This document shows, piece by piece, positions 44,361-54,213 of a DNA stretch of 64,000 nucleotides. Below the pieces are notes generated by a model. The model was given only the letters and a program-made list of their open reading frames with translations. It had not been told where the DNA came from and did no database searches. The number at the start of each line of letters is the position of its first letter. Position 1 is the first letter of the stretch. The stretch covers positions 1 through 64,000 of the forward strand of contig OZ287705.1 in NCBI GenBank assembly GCA_965649825.1, read 5' to 3'. The position numbers were made by a program, and so were the translations under genes. The stretch comes from Penicillus capitatus. Taxonomy: Eukaryota > Chlorophyta.

Positions 44361-44624
44361 CGGCGTCCTCGGCCGTACCTTCTTTCCATGCATGCGCGTT
44401 ACACCTGAATCTGCGCGTCATGCGACTTCTCGGTTTTCGGCGACGGGGCAGTCGTTCGGGGCACTGTCTTCGGCGTTGGATAGCGGGTCTCCGTAGATGC
44501 CTTCTTTCCAAGTCTCAACTCAAGCGACGTCCTCTGTGGGAAGTTGCCCGTGTTACAGTGAAGTGGCGCGAACTTGGTTGAGGCGTTCTGCGACGGCGCT
44601 TTCGGCGGCGACTGGGCGGAGGGT

Positions 44625-45551
44625 TGACATGTGCGGCGGCATGGTCGCCCATGACGCAGGGTGAACGGATAACGCGCGGCCCTGCCTTGCTCGTTCGTGC
44701 AGGCGTGGATGCGGCAGGCCATTAAGTGGATGCGGGTAGGCAGTGATGGGCTCCGGAGGATCTGGCGAGAAACGCAGCTCATCGGGTGACGAAGCCATGG
44801 CGCTCGGTAGGAGGCGAAAACGAACGTGCAACGAGATGCGAAGCTCGGTAACAAGCAAGAGGCTCGGTAATAGGTCAGTCGGTGCTTGTGGCAATGCTGC
44901 TGGCGCTTTTATAGTCCACAACGAAGGGACTTCCTCGTTTGACGAGGCAACATAGCCGGATCTGAGCCACCGCTCTGTGTTTGTCGTCCGTCGCCGGTGA
45001 GCTGCCGCTGCCTCTCTGATAAAGTTCGCACCAGTCGTCCAACCGCAAGCTTCTTCGTTGCATCGTTTGCTGAAGCGCCTAGGGACGGATGGAACGAGGC
45101 GCGACTGCCTCGGGATCGACAGCAAGACGCCAGATGCACAGAAAAACGTCCTATCGGGATATGTCAAGGCAAAAGTCGCAGTTGGCGCTCGTGCCATGGC
45201 CCAAACGCGCCTTCGTCGACCAGATTGTCTTCCAGCCACCACATCACCATCCTCGTCCACGACCTCTTCTTCGGCGACGGTAGCTGCTCTCTGCGCCGTT
45301 CGGGTTAGCCATGTCTAGCATGAACGTGACAAAGTCCAGTGCTAGTTTGTCTACTGCTTCGCAGCAAATAGGCACGTGGACGCTAAGCTCTTGCGTTGCA
45401 GCCCAGCGTTCGACAGGGGACACCAACCTTCTTCCTTCTAGTCTGTGCAGTGTGTGTAAGATCCTGCCTCAAAGACAAGGCATTCAGGGCTTCCTTCTCT
45501 TGGAATCCTCTCTATGCATCTACAGAAAACGGAAAGTCGTTCAAGATCATA
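44625..45551. repeat. 925-bp dispersed repeat, copy 2
   Basis: About 99% identical to 557-1481 and in the same orientation. The right edge abuts unique sequence starting CACCATGGGGG. The plus strand here has a 127-residue frame (45396-45779) crossing the edge; the minus strand has the TATA-like motif at about 44911. Confidence 0.9.
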
Positions 45552-46054
45552 CACCATGGGGGTGTTCTCTCGCCTACAGATTGCTTTGCTGTGTTTCAAA
45601 ACATCGTATACTTAAACGACGGTGTCCAATCTTGGAAGTGTTTCCAAATAGAATTTGAGGCATGTTGGATACCCCGTCGAGATGTTTCTCCCCATGAACC
45701 CGCATTGCATGCATTTGCTATCCAGAGATTCAACGAGGAATCTGTTCCGACGAGTATACAGGTGCAAACGGCGTGCTGATCGTGAGTGGAGAGAGTTTTT
45801 TTATCGACCGCCGATGACGACGCACTCTTCCGGCGGTTTCCAAGTCGAATTATCTGTGTAAGGCGTCTCTAGCGTCTCGTTGTCTTCGCAGCACGCACGT
45901 AGTGCTTGCCACACAGCACTTGCGTATTCCTGTTCTCGTCGGCATTGACATTTGCGGTTTTTGCATGAAAAGCTTGTTTCGACTGTGAAGGACCCACTCC
46001 CATTGGATTCGCGCGAGAGATTTTTGTGCACGTCGGTTCTTTGAAATGAACTTG
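45552..46054. other. Spacer between the 925-bp repeat and PPR unit 3
   Basis: Contains the second half of a plus frame reading CFAVFQNIVYLNDGVQSWK, with protein-like composition but no known family; could be an exon remnant. Confidence 0.3.
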
Positions 46055-46623
46055 TGTTTCGTTCACAGATGGATCTTCAAGAGTCACGAAACCTAGGACA
46101 AGAAGACAGTAATAGTCGTTCTTATCGTTTGATCTTCGTTGTAACACTTACGCGTCAGTGCGACAGATGGACGGCTGATTCTCCGCTGAACAATCTCCTC
46201 TGTTCACGTCATCAGCCAATCTCGCATCGGACATCGTGCACTAATGACTGCACGACAGTAGATCGTTGATTCTTCGCAGCTGTTCTTTACCCATCCCATT
46301 TTTGGTCCATCTCATTGTGAAGACCTGAAGCAAATCGTCAAACCATGGCTCTCATCCTTTCCGGTTTCTGTAATGCAGATCTATCCATCCTCGACAACAA
46401 CTGACGAATCCCCAGAAATCGAATGTTTTCATGACAAATGATCATCTGTCGTTTTTCCAGAGATGGACGAAATCTGAATGTGTTCTTCTCGACAGAGAGG
46501 TGTCTACGTATGTGTTATCCATCTATCGTTTACGCGACATATTAACCGACGCTCGTAACACACCAACGATTCCCTGCATGAAAATGTCACCGTTTTGTAA
46601 AAACGCCATCAAAATAGAACATC
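46055..46623. repeat. PPR-unit 3' flank, copy 3
   Basis: Shares its outermost part (GATGGATCTTCAAGA) with copy 4 and its inner part with all copies; extends further from the PPR gene than copies 1 and 2. Confidence 0.7.
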
Positions 46624-48420
46624 TCAAACCAGCTGCAAAGCACTCAAATGTTCTTGAATCGCATCGTTCGGCTTCACTCTCGCTTCCTTCATGTATTCGT
46701 GAACTGTCTTCGCGTGTTCTGTTTCACTCGTCTTAGCACAGTGTGCCAACACAGCCTCATATGGGCCTTGGGTCGGCGTAACAGCACTGTCTTTCTTCAC
46801 AGCCTTCTTCACATCCTCCAGCACCTGCATGGCGTCGTCCATACGGTCGTGGTCCAATGCGAGTCGAATCATGGACTCTGTCATCTTGGCAGATGGCCAA
46901 CGAAACTCTTCCGTAAAACCCTTCCAGCACTGAAGTGCATGTTCCACATTGGATGCCTTGAGGCACATGGCAAACCATGTCATGTAGCCGCGATACGATA
47001 ATGTGATGCGCAACGATTTCATCGTTTTCGCCACCTCAGATACCTGTGTCAGAGCTTCGTCCTGCGAGTAAGTACCGTTCTCCCACAAACGCTGAATGAT
47101 CTCTATCTGTGCAGCGAAGTTCTCTCCGCGGCGTCCAGCGCCTTCCAAGTTGTTCAAAGGCAACTTCTTCAAAAATGTTAATGCCTTGGTCAGATCTCCT
47201 TTCTTCTCGTAGAGATCTATGATGCCTCCGAATGTGACGTGGGTTGCTTTCAGCTTGAGCTCATTCATGCGATTGAAGCAGTAGGTAATGTGGGCCTCAA
47301 GCTCCTCGTCTGTCAGTTTCAAGTATAACAACGATCGGAAGACGAAATCAAATGAGGAAAGAGTGAGCGTCATATCGCTGCCGACCGATTCCTTCAAATA
47401 GCCCAGCGCCTCATCCGACCGTCCCAGTTTGCCAGACAGCTTGATCAGAGGAACATAGGTAAACGATTGGGGTCTGACGTTCCTCGATTTCATCAAAGCC
47501 ATTAAGTCCTTGCATTCTTGCAAGTACTCCTCGCCAGTGTCGCTGTCAACGTTTTCGGCATAGACCTCCAACCTGGCATTGTAATTGCGCACATCTTCAT
47601 CTCCAAATTTCTCGGCCAGTTCATTAAATGTCTGTCTCGCACGATCCACGTTTTCGGCATAGACCTCCAACATGGCATTGTAGTTGCGCACATCTTCATC
47701 TCCAAATTTCTCGACCAGTTCATTAAATGTCTGTCTCGCACGATCCACATCTTTCCCCTGGCCGCAGACAGTGATCAGAGAACGGTATGTCACTGGATCG
47801 GGCTGAATCTTGTAGTCTTCCTGCATCTTGTGGAATGCTTCGAATGCAGCATCGACATCGCCGGTGCTTGCATAGGCATAGATGAGGGTATTGAAGAGGT
47901 AGTTGTCTGGTTTGATCCCTTTCGCCACAACTTCGTCAAAAACCTGTTTCACCATGTCCACGTTGTTCATCCGTGAGTAGGTTTTCATGACACTCATATA
48001 GATCCCAACATCGATCGTGACATCACGAGCCTTCATTTCTTCGAAGAGCTCCAGGACACGAGAGTAGGCGCGATCACGCATCAGACGTCGCATTTCACGA
48101 CTGTAATCGGACGTGTGGTTTCGTGGACGGGGTCTCTTACGCATGAAATCGTCGTCCACCTCTTGATGTTCCTCTGGGGCGTCATGTAACCCGCGGCGTT
48201 GCATCGATCCCGTCCAGCCGAACGCCGTCTTGTCATCGAAGCGCTTTAGCAAACGGGATGGGCATCTGGGTGATGCAGGGTAAAAACGACTGACTGGCGA
48301 AACAACAGATCGGGTCGGGGCGACGCCGTCGTTGGCGGAGAGCGTCGGTGCAACGGCGGAAAAACGCGAACGGAAAAGCCAACGCCCGACGCTGGCGTAG
48401 TTTCGCGCAGAGCGGCGCAT
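46624..48420 (-). CDS. PPR protein 3 with an internal 33-residue duplication
   Basis: 598 residues, nearly identical to copy 1 over most of its length. The start lacks one Met (MRRSARNYASVGRWLFRSR). Its distinctive feature is a 99-bp tandem duplication (about 47551-47649 and 47650-47748) that repeats DRARQTFNELVEKFGDEDV and RNYNAMLEVYAENV as a second copy with three changes. Because 33 residues is close to the 35-residue PPR period, the duplication adds about one helical pair. Both copies 1 and 3 are uninterrupted. Likely organelle RNA-binding as for the others. Confidence 0.95.
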   Translation of the reverse strand: MRRSARNYASVGRWLFRSRFSAVAPTLSANDGVAPTRSVVSPVSRFYPASPRCPSRLLKRFDDKTAFGWTGSMQRRGLHDAPEEHQEVDDDFMRKRPRPRNHTSDYSREMRRLMRDRAYSRVLELFEEMKARDVTIDVGIYMSVMKTYSRMNNVDMVKQVFDEVVAKGIKPDNYLFNTLIYAYASTGDVDAAFEAFHKMQEDYKIQPDPVTYRSLITVCGQGKDVDRARQTFNELVEKFGDEDVRNYNAMLEVYAENVDRARQTFNELAEKFGDEDVRNYNARLEVYAENVDSDTGEEYLQECKDLMALMKSRNVRPQSFTYVPLIKLSGKLGRSDEALGYLKESVGSDMTLTLSSFDFVFRSLLYLKLTDEELEAHITYCFNRMNELKLKATHVTFGGIIDLYEKKGDLTKALTFLKKLPLNNLEGAGRRGENFAAQIEIIQRLWENGTYSQDEALTQVSEVAKTMKSLRITLSYRGYMTWFAMCLKASNVEHALQCWKGFTEEFRWPSAKMTESMIRLALDHDRMDDAMQVLEDVKKAVKKDSAVTPTQGPYEAVLAHCAKTSETEHAKTVHEYMKEARVKPNDAIQEHLSALQLV

Positions 48421-48524
48421 CGTTGGCGTTTCTTACGTCCACCGTCAGATGTGACGTATAAAGGCGAGCTGATGCTGACTACTCCTTCAGTTTTCTTGCT
48501 AACGTTTCTACGGTATTATCGAGG
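48421..48524. promoter_or_regulatory. Bidirectional promoter of PPR/BRE1 unit 3
   Basis: Contains CCGTCAGATGTGACGTATAAAGG, that is the conserved TGACGT core and a plus-oriented TATAAA, between the PPR start (minus) and the BRE1-like ATG at 48525 (plus). Confidence 0.55.
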
Positions 48525-49198
48525 ATGAGCGCAGGAGCTGCGGAGCTGCGGATAGAAGTGCTGAATATCGGAACGAGAACGATCGGAGACGGTCGAGGAC
48601 CAGAGGGTCAAACTCGCACGGATAGAAACAATCGAGGCGGTCGTGCAGAAGAGAGCGGCAGAGAATCAAGCGGAATATGTGAATTCCGTCCGCCGTTGAA
48701 GAGTGGGAAGATGCCAAGCGTCGACTGCTTGCCCGTGAAGAGCAGTTTTGGAGGATCGAGATGATCTGCAGGTCTTCGTGGACGTGTTGATGACGTACGA
48801 CGGCATCAGCAACAATCGCGAGGAATCGGAATCCGTCGCTTGCGACTGCAACACCGAGCGCAAGAATTCCTCTCTGAAGAAAAAGGTCGAGGAGGTGGAG
48901 ATACCGTGCGAAGAGAGCAGATTGCAGAAGGAAGTAGACCATTCGCGAAGGAATACCAAAAAGCTGAGGGAGCAGCCGGACAGTTAAACGTGGATATGGA
49001 GGAGATAAAGCGCACGAGCAACAACCGCGAAGAAGACCTAGAAGAGCAGAAGAAACCCAATGGCTATCTTCAAGGAATATTTGACGTGAGAAAAATTTCC
49101 ACATAAAGACTGGTGATGTGACAGATGTGTAACTGTAGGAAACAGCACAAGCTTACGCGAAGTCCCAGGCTCAAAATAAAGAGCTCAAAAAAGGAGTT
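48525..49198 (+). pseudogene. BRE1-like pseudogene, unit 3
   Basis: N-terminal and central coiled-coil pieces of BRE1 in shifting frames: TVEDQRVKLARIETIEAVVQ, then LQVFVDVLMTYDGISNNREE, NSSLKKKVEEVEIPCEESRL. An intron after LQGIFD (GTGAGAAAA to TGTAG, about 49087-49138) and the next exon start (ETAQAYAKSQAQNKEL) match units 1 and 4. Homology ends at about 49198, before the RING region. Confidence 0.7.
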
Positions 49199-50486
49199 GT
49201 GGCCTCACATCGGTGAGCCGTTAACGACGCGGAGCTCGACGCTGCGGGAACGAGACGGCTGAAACGCGCGAGCGCCGTAATGCTTACATTGCGTCAGAGG
49301 CGACAGTTGACTGTCATGCAGTCCCATCGTCCGACGCGACGTTTGCATACTGTGAACGTCGACCCGTCGGCCGAGTCCGAACCGGATGGCGAACCGCGTA
49401 GGAGGACTCGTCAGCAATGTTATTTACATAACTTAGACGATACAGCAGAACAGTTCTGTTTAAATACCCCGGTCATTGGTCTGTCACGTCGTTACGTAAG
49501 CCTCTTCTCAGGCCTCTCGTCATGCGTTCTCCAGTGATATTCTGCTGGCGTGGCGCCACAAGGACGGTTGGCGCAATAGCAGCGTCCTCTCGCCAGAAGA
49601 CCCGAGGCAACAGCGGGCACCTTCACATGGGCGCACCCGCATTCCTGCTGACGCAAACTCCGAGGTACTCTCGCTTCACCGGTTTGCTGCTTTCCCTTGC
49701 GGCTCTGACACTGACAGGCACATGAGCGGCGGCGGACAGCACAGGAGAGAAAACGCAGCGGAAGTCTTTTGTCTCTCGCTGTTCCGAAGTACGGCTTCCG
49801 TCTTCCGGCACGGCCTTCGGTCTTCGTTCTCTTCCGAGGCGGCGAGTCGCGCACAAGGCAGCGAGTCGGCGACAGACCCTCGGTCGCGCTTCGACACTCT
49901 GGGCGGCGAGTCGGCCCAGGCACGTGCACAGAACAACGCTCAGCCACCTCAGGGCGGCGAGCAGGCAACGCGCGGGGCGGGACTCGCAGACTCCTGGTGG
50001 ACGGCGCAGAGAAACGGGAAACGACGATGGTGCCGTGAGTCGGTGAAAGCCGCACTCACGTAGGCTCGCTCCGAAACCATGTGAAGAACTCCCCCCGGCA
50101 CCCTCCTCCTGTACCTCCACCTCCACCTCCCGGCCAAGGCGAGGGAGAAATACGTGTCGTCTAAGCCGAGGACGTCGAGAGGGAGGTACAGGAGGAGGGT
50201 GCCGGGGGGAGTTCTTCACACATACGTCCACACGAAGTAAGATTAAAGCAGTTCTGTCTATGCAGGTTACGGTTGTCGCCAAGATCGCCCTCGATTATGG
50301 CGAGGTGACTGTTTTGATTATGGAGAGGTGACTGCCTCGATTGAAACGGGCTCACCTCGTCAAGGGGCACTTGGGGTCTTGTCAGAGGGGACTTTGTGCC
50401 GAGAAAGGGTCCTTTTCTCTGGCCCTGTCTGACGTCGGTCGACTCATCTGCCTAGAAGGTCGCATCACTTAGACGAAATAAAAGGC
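49199..50486. other. GC-rich spacer with open frames on both strands
   Basis: Overlapping frames of 113-219 residues on both strands reflect GC-rich sequence; none has a domain. A plus frame (49722-50063, GGESAQARAQNNAQPPQGG) has the more natural composition. Contains the inverted repeat below. Confidence 0.3.
50080..50220. repeat. 39-bp perfect inverted repeat with 63-bp loop
   Basis: Arms 50080-50118 and 50182-50220 are exact reverse complements (TGTGAAGAACTCCCCCCGG and so on). Transcribed from either strand it would form a long, G/C-rich hairpin. No transposase or terminal-repeat context is visible. Confidence 0.9.
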
Positions 50487-50957
50487 TTGCAATTCGCTCT
50501 TGGAAAGAGACTTTGGTATTATCTTTGTAAAATCTTTGCTTTCCTTTCTATCACTCTGGCTGACGACGGCCATCACATTCGGCGAACAACAGTCCCTTAC
50601 CCTCCGCTCTACCCGACGTTCCAAGAGTCCTTGAGCCGTTTTCGGCAAGGCGAGCGCACAGAGCTGCTTCAGAAGGGTGCCGAGCGAGTGGTCCACAACG
50701 TCGGCCTATTCGATACGCGTCGCTGTTCCGAGGACGGGAGCGTTAACTTTGTGGTCAATCCCCTGGCAGATACTCCTTCTGTGGATCTCCGGGAGCGACA
50801 AGTCGAGGAGGAAGAACAACACGCCCCCCCACGAGAAGAAGAAGGTTCACCGAATCAACCAGAGAGCAACAACGGTCTTGATGGCTTCTTCGTCAGGACT
50901 GTCTGTCGCAGCGATGACGAAATCATCCAATGCTCGCGCAAACTTTATCCTTTGTAG
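50487..50957 (+). CDS. Hypothetical protein with N-terminal hydrophobic segment
   Basis: 156-residue frame. Residues 8-25 are hydrophobic (RLWYYLCKIFAFLSITLA) with a possible cleavage site after LADD. The rest is hydrophilic (YPTFQESLSRFRQGERTELL, DGSVNFVVNPLADTPSVDLR) with an acidic low-complexity patch (VEEEEQHAPPREEEG). A plus frame further on (to 51147, SMSIDGVKQCVSKMANVALS) may be a second exon. The minus strand over the same interval is also open with protein-like runs (FARALDDFVIAATDSPDEEA), so the real strand is not settled. Confidence 0.4.
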   Translation: MQFALGKRLWYYLCKIFAFLSITLADDGHHIRRTTVPYPPLYPTFQESLSRFRQGERTELLQKGAERVVHNVGLFDTRRCSEDGSVNFVVNPLADTPSVDLRERQVEEEEQHAPPREEEGSPNQPESNNGLDGFFVRTVCRSDDEIIQCSRKLYPL

Positions 50958-51523
50958 GACAAGAACGCAAAGCCCTGTCACCAATGAACCTTCTCGGCTG
51001 CCGAATGAAAGCGGGAAGAATGCAGACTTGGTTTCGAGACACGTGTCAATGTCGATCGACGGTGTCAAACAATGTGTCTCGAAAATGGCGAACGTCGCAT
51101 TGTCGTGCTTGGATCGAGCTCTCTTTCAGGCTCCAGACATTAAGTAATTCCTTCGCGTTTCGAATCCATCTGCGTGACTTGACTATATACTGCGCATCCA
51201 CTGCCATCTCCATCTACAGAAGACTACCAGACAGCATGGGGCGCCACATCCTTCAGCCGTGAGGGCATCTCTGTCGCGTTCATTCAGATCATTCTCATAA
51301 TCGCTGCTCTGCGCACGAGCAGGCGACGCAATTGCGTCGCTGCCGAGCCAGACAGTCCTCATTATCTCGGCGAGGAGGACCGTTTCCGTCATGACGCTGC
51401 GGCCGAGGAGTACCGTCAACGCTATCTGCAGAGCCAAAGAAAACAAGTTCAGAGTGTCTTCGTCCTCCCGGCACTCGCCTTCGCGTCTCCTAGATCAGGT
51501 CCCTGTACAGAAGAGCACAGCAC

Positions 51524-51921
51524 ATGGCACAACGCCGAAAAGAATTCCACGATCGTCTCCATGCAGTGGACCGCTCGCAGCAGCGAGATGCTATACTGCG
51601 GCAACAGAACCGTATCCGCTCCAAGAACCAGAGCGGCGAGGGATTCGACATCACGACCCTCCGTGCTCTGAAAGGAGACGGAGCAGAGAGGAGCCGCAAA
51701 CTTGCCGAACACGTATCGACATGCGCACGCAATCGACCTCGCTCTCTATGCCTCCGTAGGACGCCAAGGAGAGGGAAAGATGCGAGAAACGCGCACAGAA
51801 TCTCTTTGACAAGAATCGTTCGACGGACTTCGACATCATTACCGGGAATCCGTCAAAGTTTGTCGCGGGGCTGCCGCACCGAATGCTGTCGGATGCCGAA
51901 CACGAATCACACTTTCTTTGA
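51524..51921 (+). CDS. Small basic two-exon protein with two FDI-T motifs
   Basis: Exons 51524-51712 and 51760-51921 joined by a 47-nt GT-AG intron (phase 0); 116 residues. Start MAQRRKEFHDRLHAVDRSQQ. The motif GEGFDITTL at about residues 37-45 recurs as STDFDIITG at about 88-96, each preceded by a Lys/Arg/Gln-rich helix (RDAILRQQNRIRSKNQ; RCEKRAQNLFDKNR). Paired F-D-I-[IT]-[TN] repeats of this kind occur in some axonemal or flagellar proteins, but I cannot assign a family. Its last 15 bases overlap, tail to tail, the end of the TLDc gene. Confidence 0.75.
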
Positions 51922-52991
51922 TTCTTTCCACTTGGTCTTCCACACGATCCCGTCCAGTTCCCACTCCTCCCCTTCTCCGACGGCCACGTAGATCCGCAGC
52001 TCCGTCAGCATCACCGATTTCTCTTTGGCTTCCGACGCAGCGAAAAGCGACCGACCGCCATCGGGCAGACGCTCGTAGTATGTCCCTTCACGCAGTTATT
52101 GCTCTATCTGTGACCTCCTCTCTTCTGTGGTCACACCTAATCGCGATTTGCACTTCTTCGGATCGTCCTGTGGGACGAGTCCGATCGTGAGGCCTTCCGC
52201 GCCGAACCGGATTCCGAACGCTTCTTTGTCGATCACTGCCAGTCCCGGTCCGCCCACCTCACGCATCACACTCACATTCAACCGGAATGCAGAACCTCAC
52301 ACTTTCGGCAGTTTGATAGCTGGTTTGGACGTGTCTCCGTCTGTCCATGTAAACAGAAATGCGGCATTGGAATCGCGGTTTTCGCCCAAACCGATCCACC
52401 CTAACACATTTTCTCCTCACTGAACCTTTTCGCTTGCCTCTGGGATTGTAGCCGCCGAAGACGGCACCGCCTGGCGATCTCGCCACCACTACTGCCGCCC
52501 CAAATCCATCAACGCGTTGATGAAACGCTCCGTAGTTCCATCCATGCACCTCCGCATCGTACGCCAATCTACCACACGTTTACGCACGCAGTTCGACATT
52601 TGAGAACGAAACACCGAAGGTTGGCCTTTTCCAGACGCGTTTGAGCCAACAGGGGACGAAAGCACGCCATCTCCGGCGTATCTGATTCCACAGGGCTGGC
52701 TATCTCCGTCGTCGTCGCCGGAAACAACTGTCGCCCTCTTTCCTCTCCAATCCTACATCTCCATTTTTCTCACCTCCTCTGCCGGCCACGCGAGGCCTCG
52801 CACCTCTTTAGTCCAAACGGTTCGGGATCCTGCAGCGCCTTCTTTCCAAAGATTCCTGCAAAGAGCTTCTCCACGATGTCCGGTTCGTCTTCCGCCGAAC
52901 ATCGCCGACGCCACAATGATCCACCTCTGAGCGACGGACGTCCGACGCGACTTCTCGGCAACAACGGCGATCGCGTCGCAGGCCGCGCCAT
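51907..52991 (-). CDS. TLDc-domain protein, plant-like
   Basis: TLDc proteins act in oxidative-stress protection and V-ATPase regulation in other eukaryotes. The N-terminal exon reads DEPDIVEKLFAGIFGKKALQ, DPEPFGLKR; the next, in another frame, DTPEMACFRPLLAQTRLEKA. After a GT-AG intron comes the TLDc core: LAYDAEVHGWNYGAFHQRVD, GFGAAVVVARSPGGAVFGGY, NPRG. Later exons give WIGLGENRDSNAAFLFTWTD, GGPGLAVIDKEAFGIRFGAE, GLTIGLVPQDDPKKCKSRLG, and the last TYYERLPDGGRSLFAASEAK and LTELRIYVAVGEG, ending KESKKV. At least four short introns are needed. The start at 52991 (MARPATRSPLLPRS) is provisional. Closest in plan to plant TLD proteins. Confidence 0.88.
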
Positions 52992-53592
52992 TGTTCGACT
53001 TCTTCAAGTGTTCTTATGAATTGTAATGAAATCATCAGGTAAGGCTCAAGGATCGATGCGCTGCTCATGCGCTTCATCCTTGATCTACTAGTGCTGGCAG
53101 ACGACACTGTATAGTATGAGATTCGCTGCATACATACCAACAAAACGGGCTTCTTCCAGTCACCTCCGTGAAACAGAAGTGCAATCTTTTACGCAGGCAA
53201 CAATCTCAAATTGGGTAAAAAAGACAGTGAACAATAATGGGCTGGCTGTGCTCTATCGATTGTCATCAACCGATCGAACGAACGAACGAACGAACGACGT
53301 TCTAAGTTCATCGAGCACATGTTTCAAAAAAAGGATCAGGGATATGGATGACCTCCTGTTTCGCCTGCACCCATACTAAAACAAAAAAGCGACACACAAG
53401 TGCAGCAACAAGGACGACAGAGACCAAAACTTGGGTACTGCATACAGAGAAGGATAACATAAAAATCCAAAATTGACTTTCCCCCGGCTCTCCCAGACAA
53501 GAATGCGCATTTCAGCTTGGTCTGTGTTTGCTAGATGTACAAATACAGGAAATAAGACTGACTACACAACGAGGGACGATGTCGCCCTTCCC
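52992..53592. other. Intergenic, nothing recognised
   Basis: A/T-richer spacer between TLDc and the next gene. Contains a short (CGAA)n-like run near 53275 (AACGAACGAACGAACGAACG). Confidence 0.5.
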
Positions 53593-54066
53593 CTAGAGGC
53601 TGCTGGATTTCAAGAGGTCGCAGAAATCGTACGGATCCAATCCGACAATCTTCCTCGTGGTCTTCTTCGGCAGGGCCGACATCATGGAGGATGTCGACTC
53701 CGTCGGCGTCGAACCGCCTAAGAGACGAGAGAGTCCGCCGTCGTCGCAGAAGGACGTCTCGTTACCGGAGGAGGATGCCGTCGGACGATGCATCATCGTC
53801 GCGGTGGGAGTCTTCGTCCAGAAGGCCGGTCCGAATTCTTCGACGGCTGGACACGAACGACATTGTGCGCTGCGCGTCGCGTCTCTAATGCGCTCACCGT
53901 CTTCTTCTGCACGGAGACTGAAGTCATTGAAGCTTGGGGACGCGGAGAGCTGTCTCGGACTGGAGTGCTTCGTCGAGAGCGGTTCCGGACAGCGAGGGTC
54001 GCGAGGTCCTCCGGCGCCTGAGTCGTGGGACAGGCTTTTGGCCAATCTGCGGACGAACGAGGTCAT
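53593..54066 (-). CDS. Hypothetical Ser-rich protein, 157 residues
   Basis: Uninterrupted minus frame with a credible start (MTSFVRRLAKSLSHDSGAGG) and natural composition: Ser-rich, likely disordered, ending TRKIVGLDPYDFCDLLKSSS then L. A plus frame is open opposite it but has less natural composition. It diverges from the SnRK2-like kinase gene, so the two may share a promoter between 54067 and 54213. No domain recognised. Confidence 0.5.
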   Translation of the reverse strand: MTSFVRRLAKSLSHDSGAGGPRDPRCPEPLSTKHSSPRQLSASPSFNDFSLRAEEDGERIRDATRSAQCRSCPAVEEFGPAFWTKTPTATMMHRPTASSSGNETSFCDDGGLSRLLGGSTPTESTSSMMSALPKKTTRKIVGLDPYDFCDLLKSSSL

Positions 54067-54213
54067 GGTGTGTGGGGAGACGTATGTGCGTTCGACTTCC
54101 AGTTCGTTTGAAATGGAGCAGAAGGATAGATGGAGTGCGTACGTGCGCGTGCGCTTTCGCCGAGATGTGTCACATCACGCAACACCATCGGCTCGTTCGT
54201 CGAACAGTACGAG

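Noticed and set aside
49492-50282. 187- and 219-residue minus frames
   Set aside because: They overlap each other and a plus frame in very GC-rich DNA; composition is Arg/Pro/Ser-rich without motifs, so most likely shadows.
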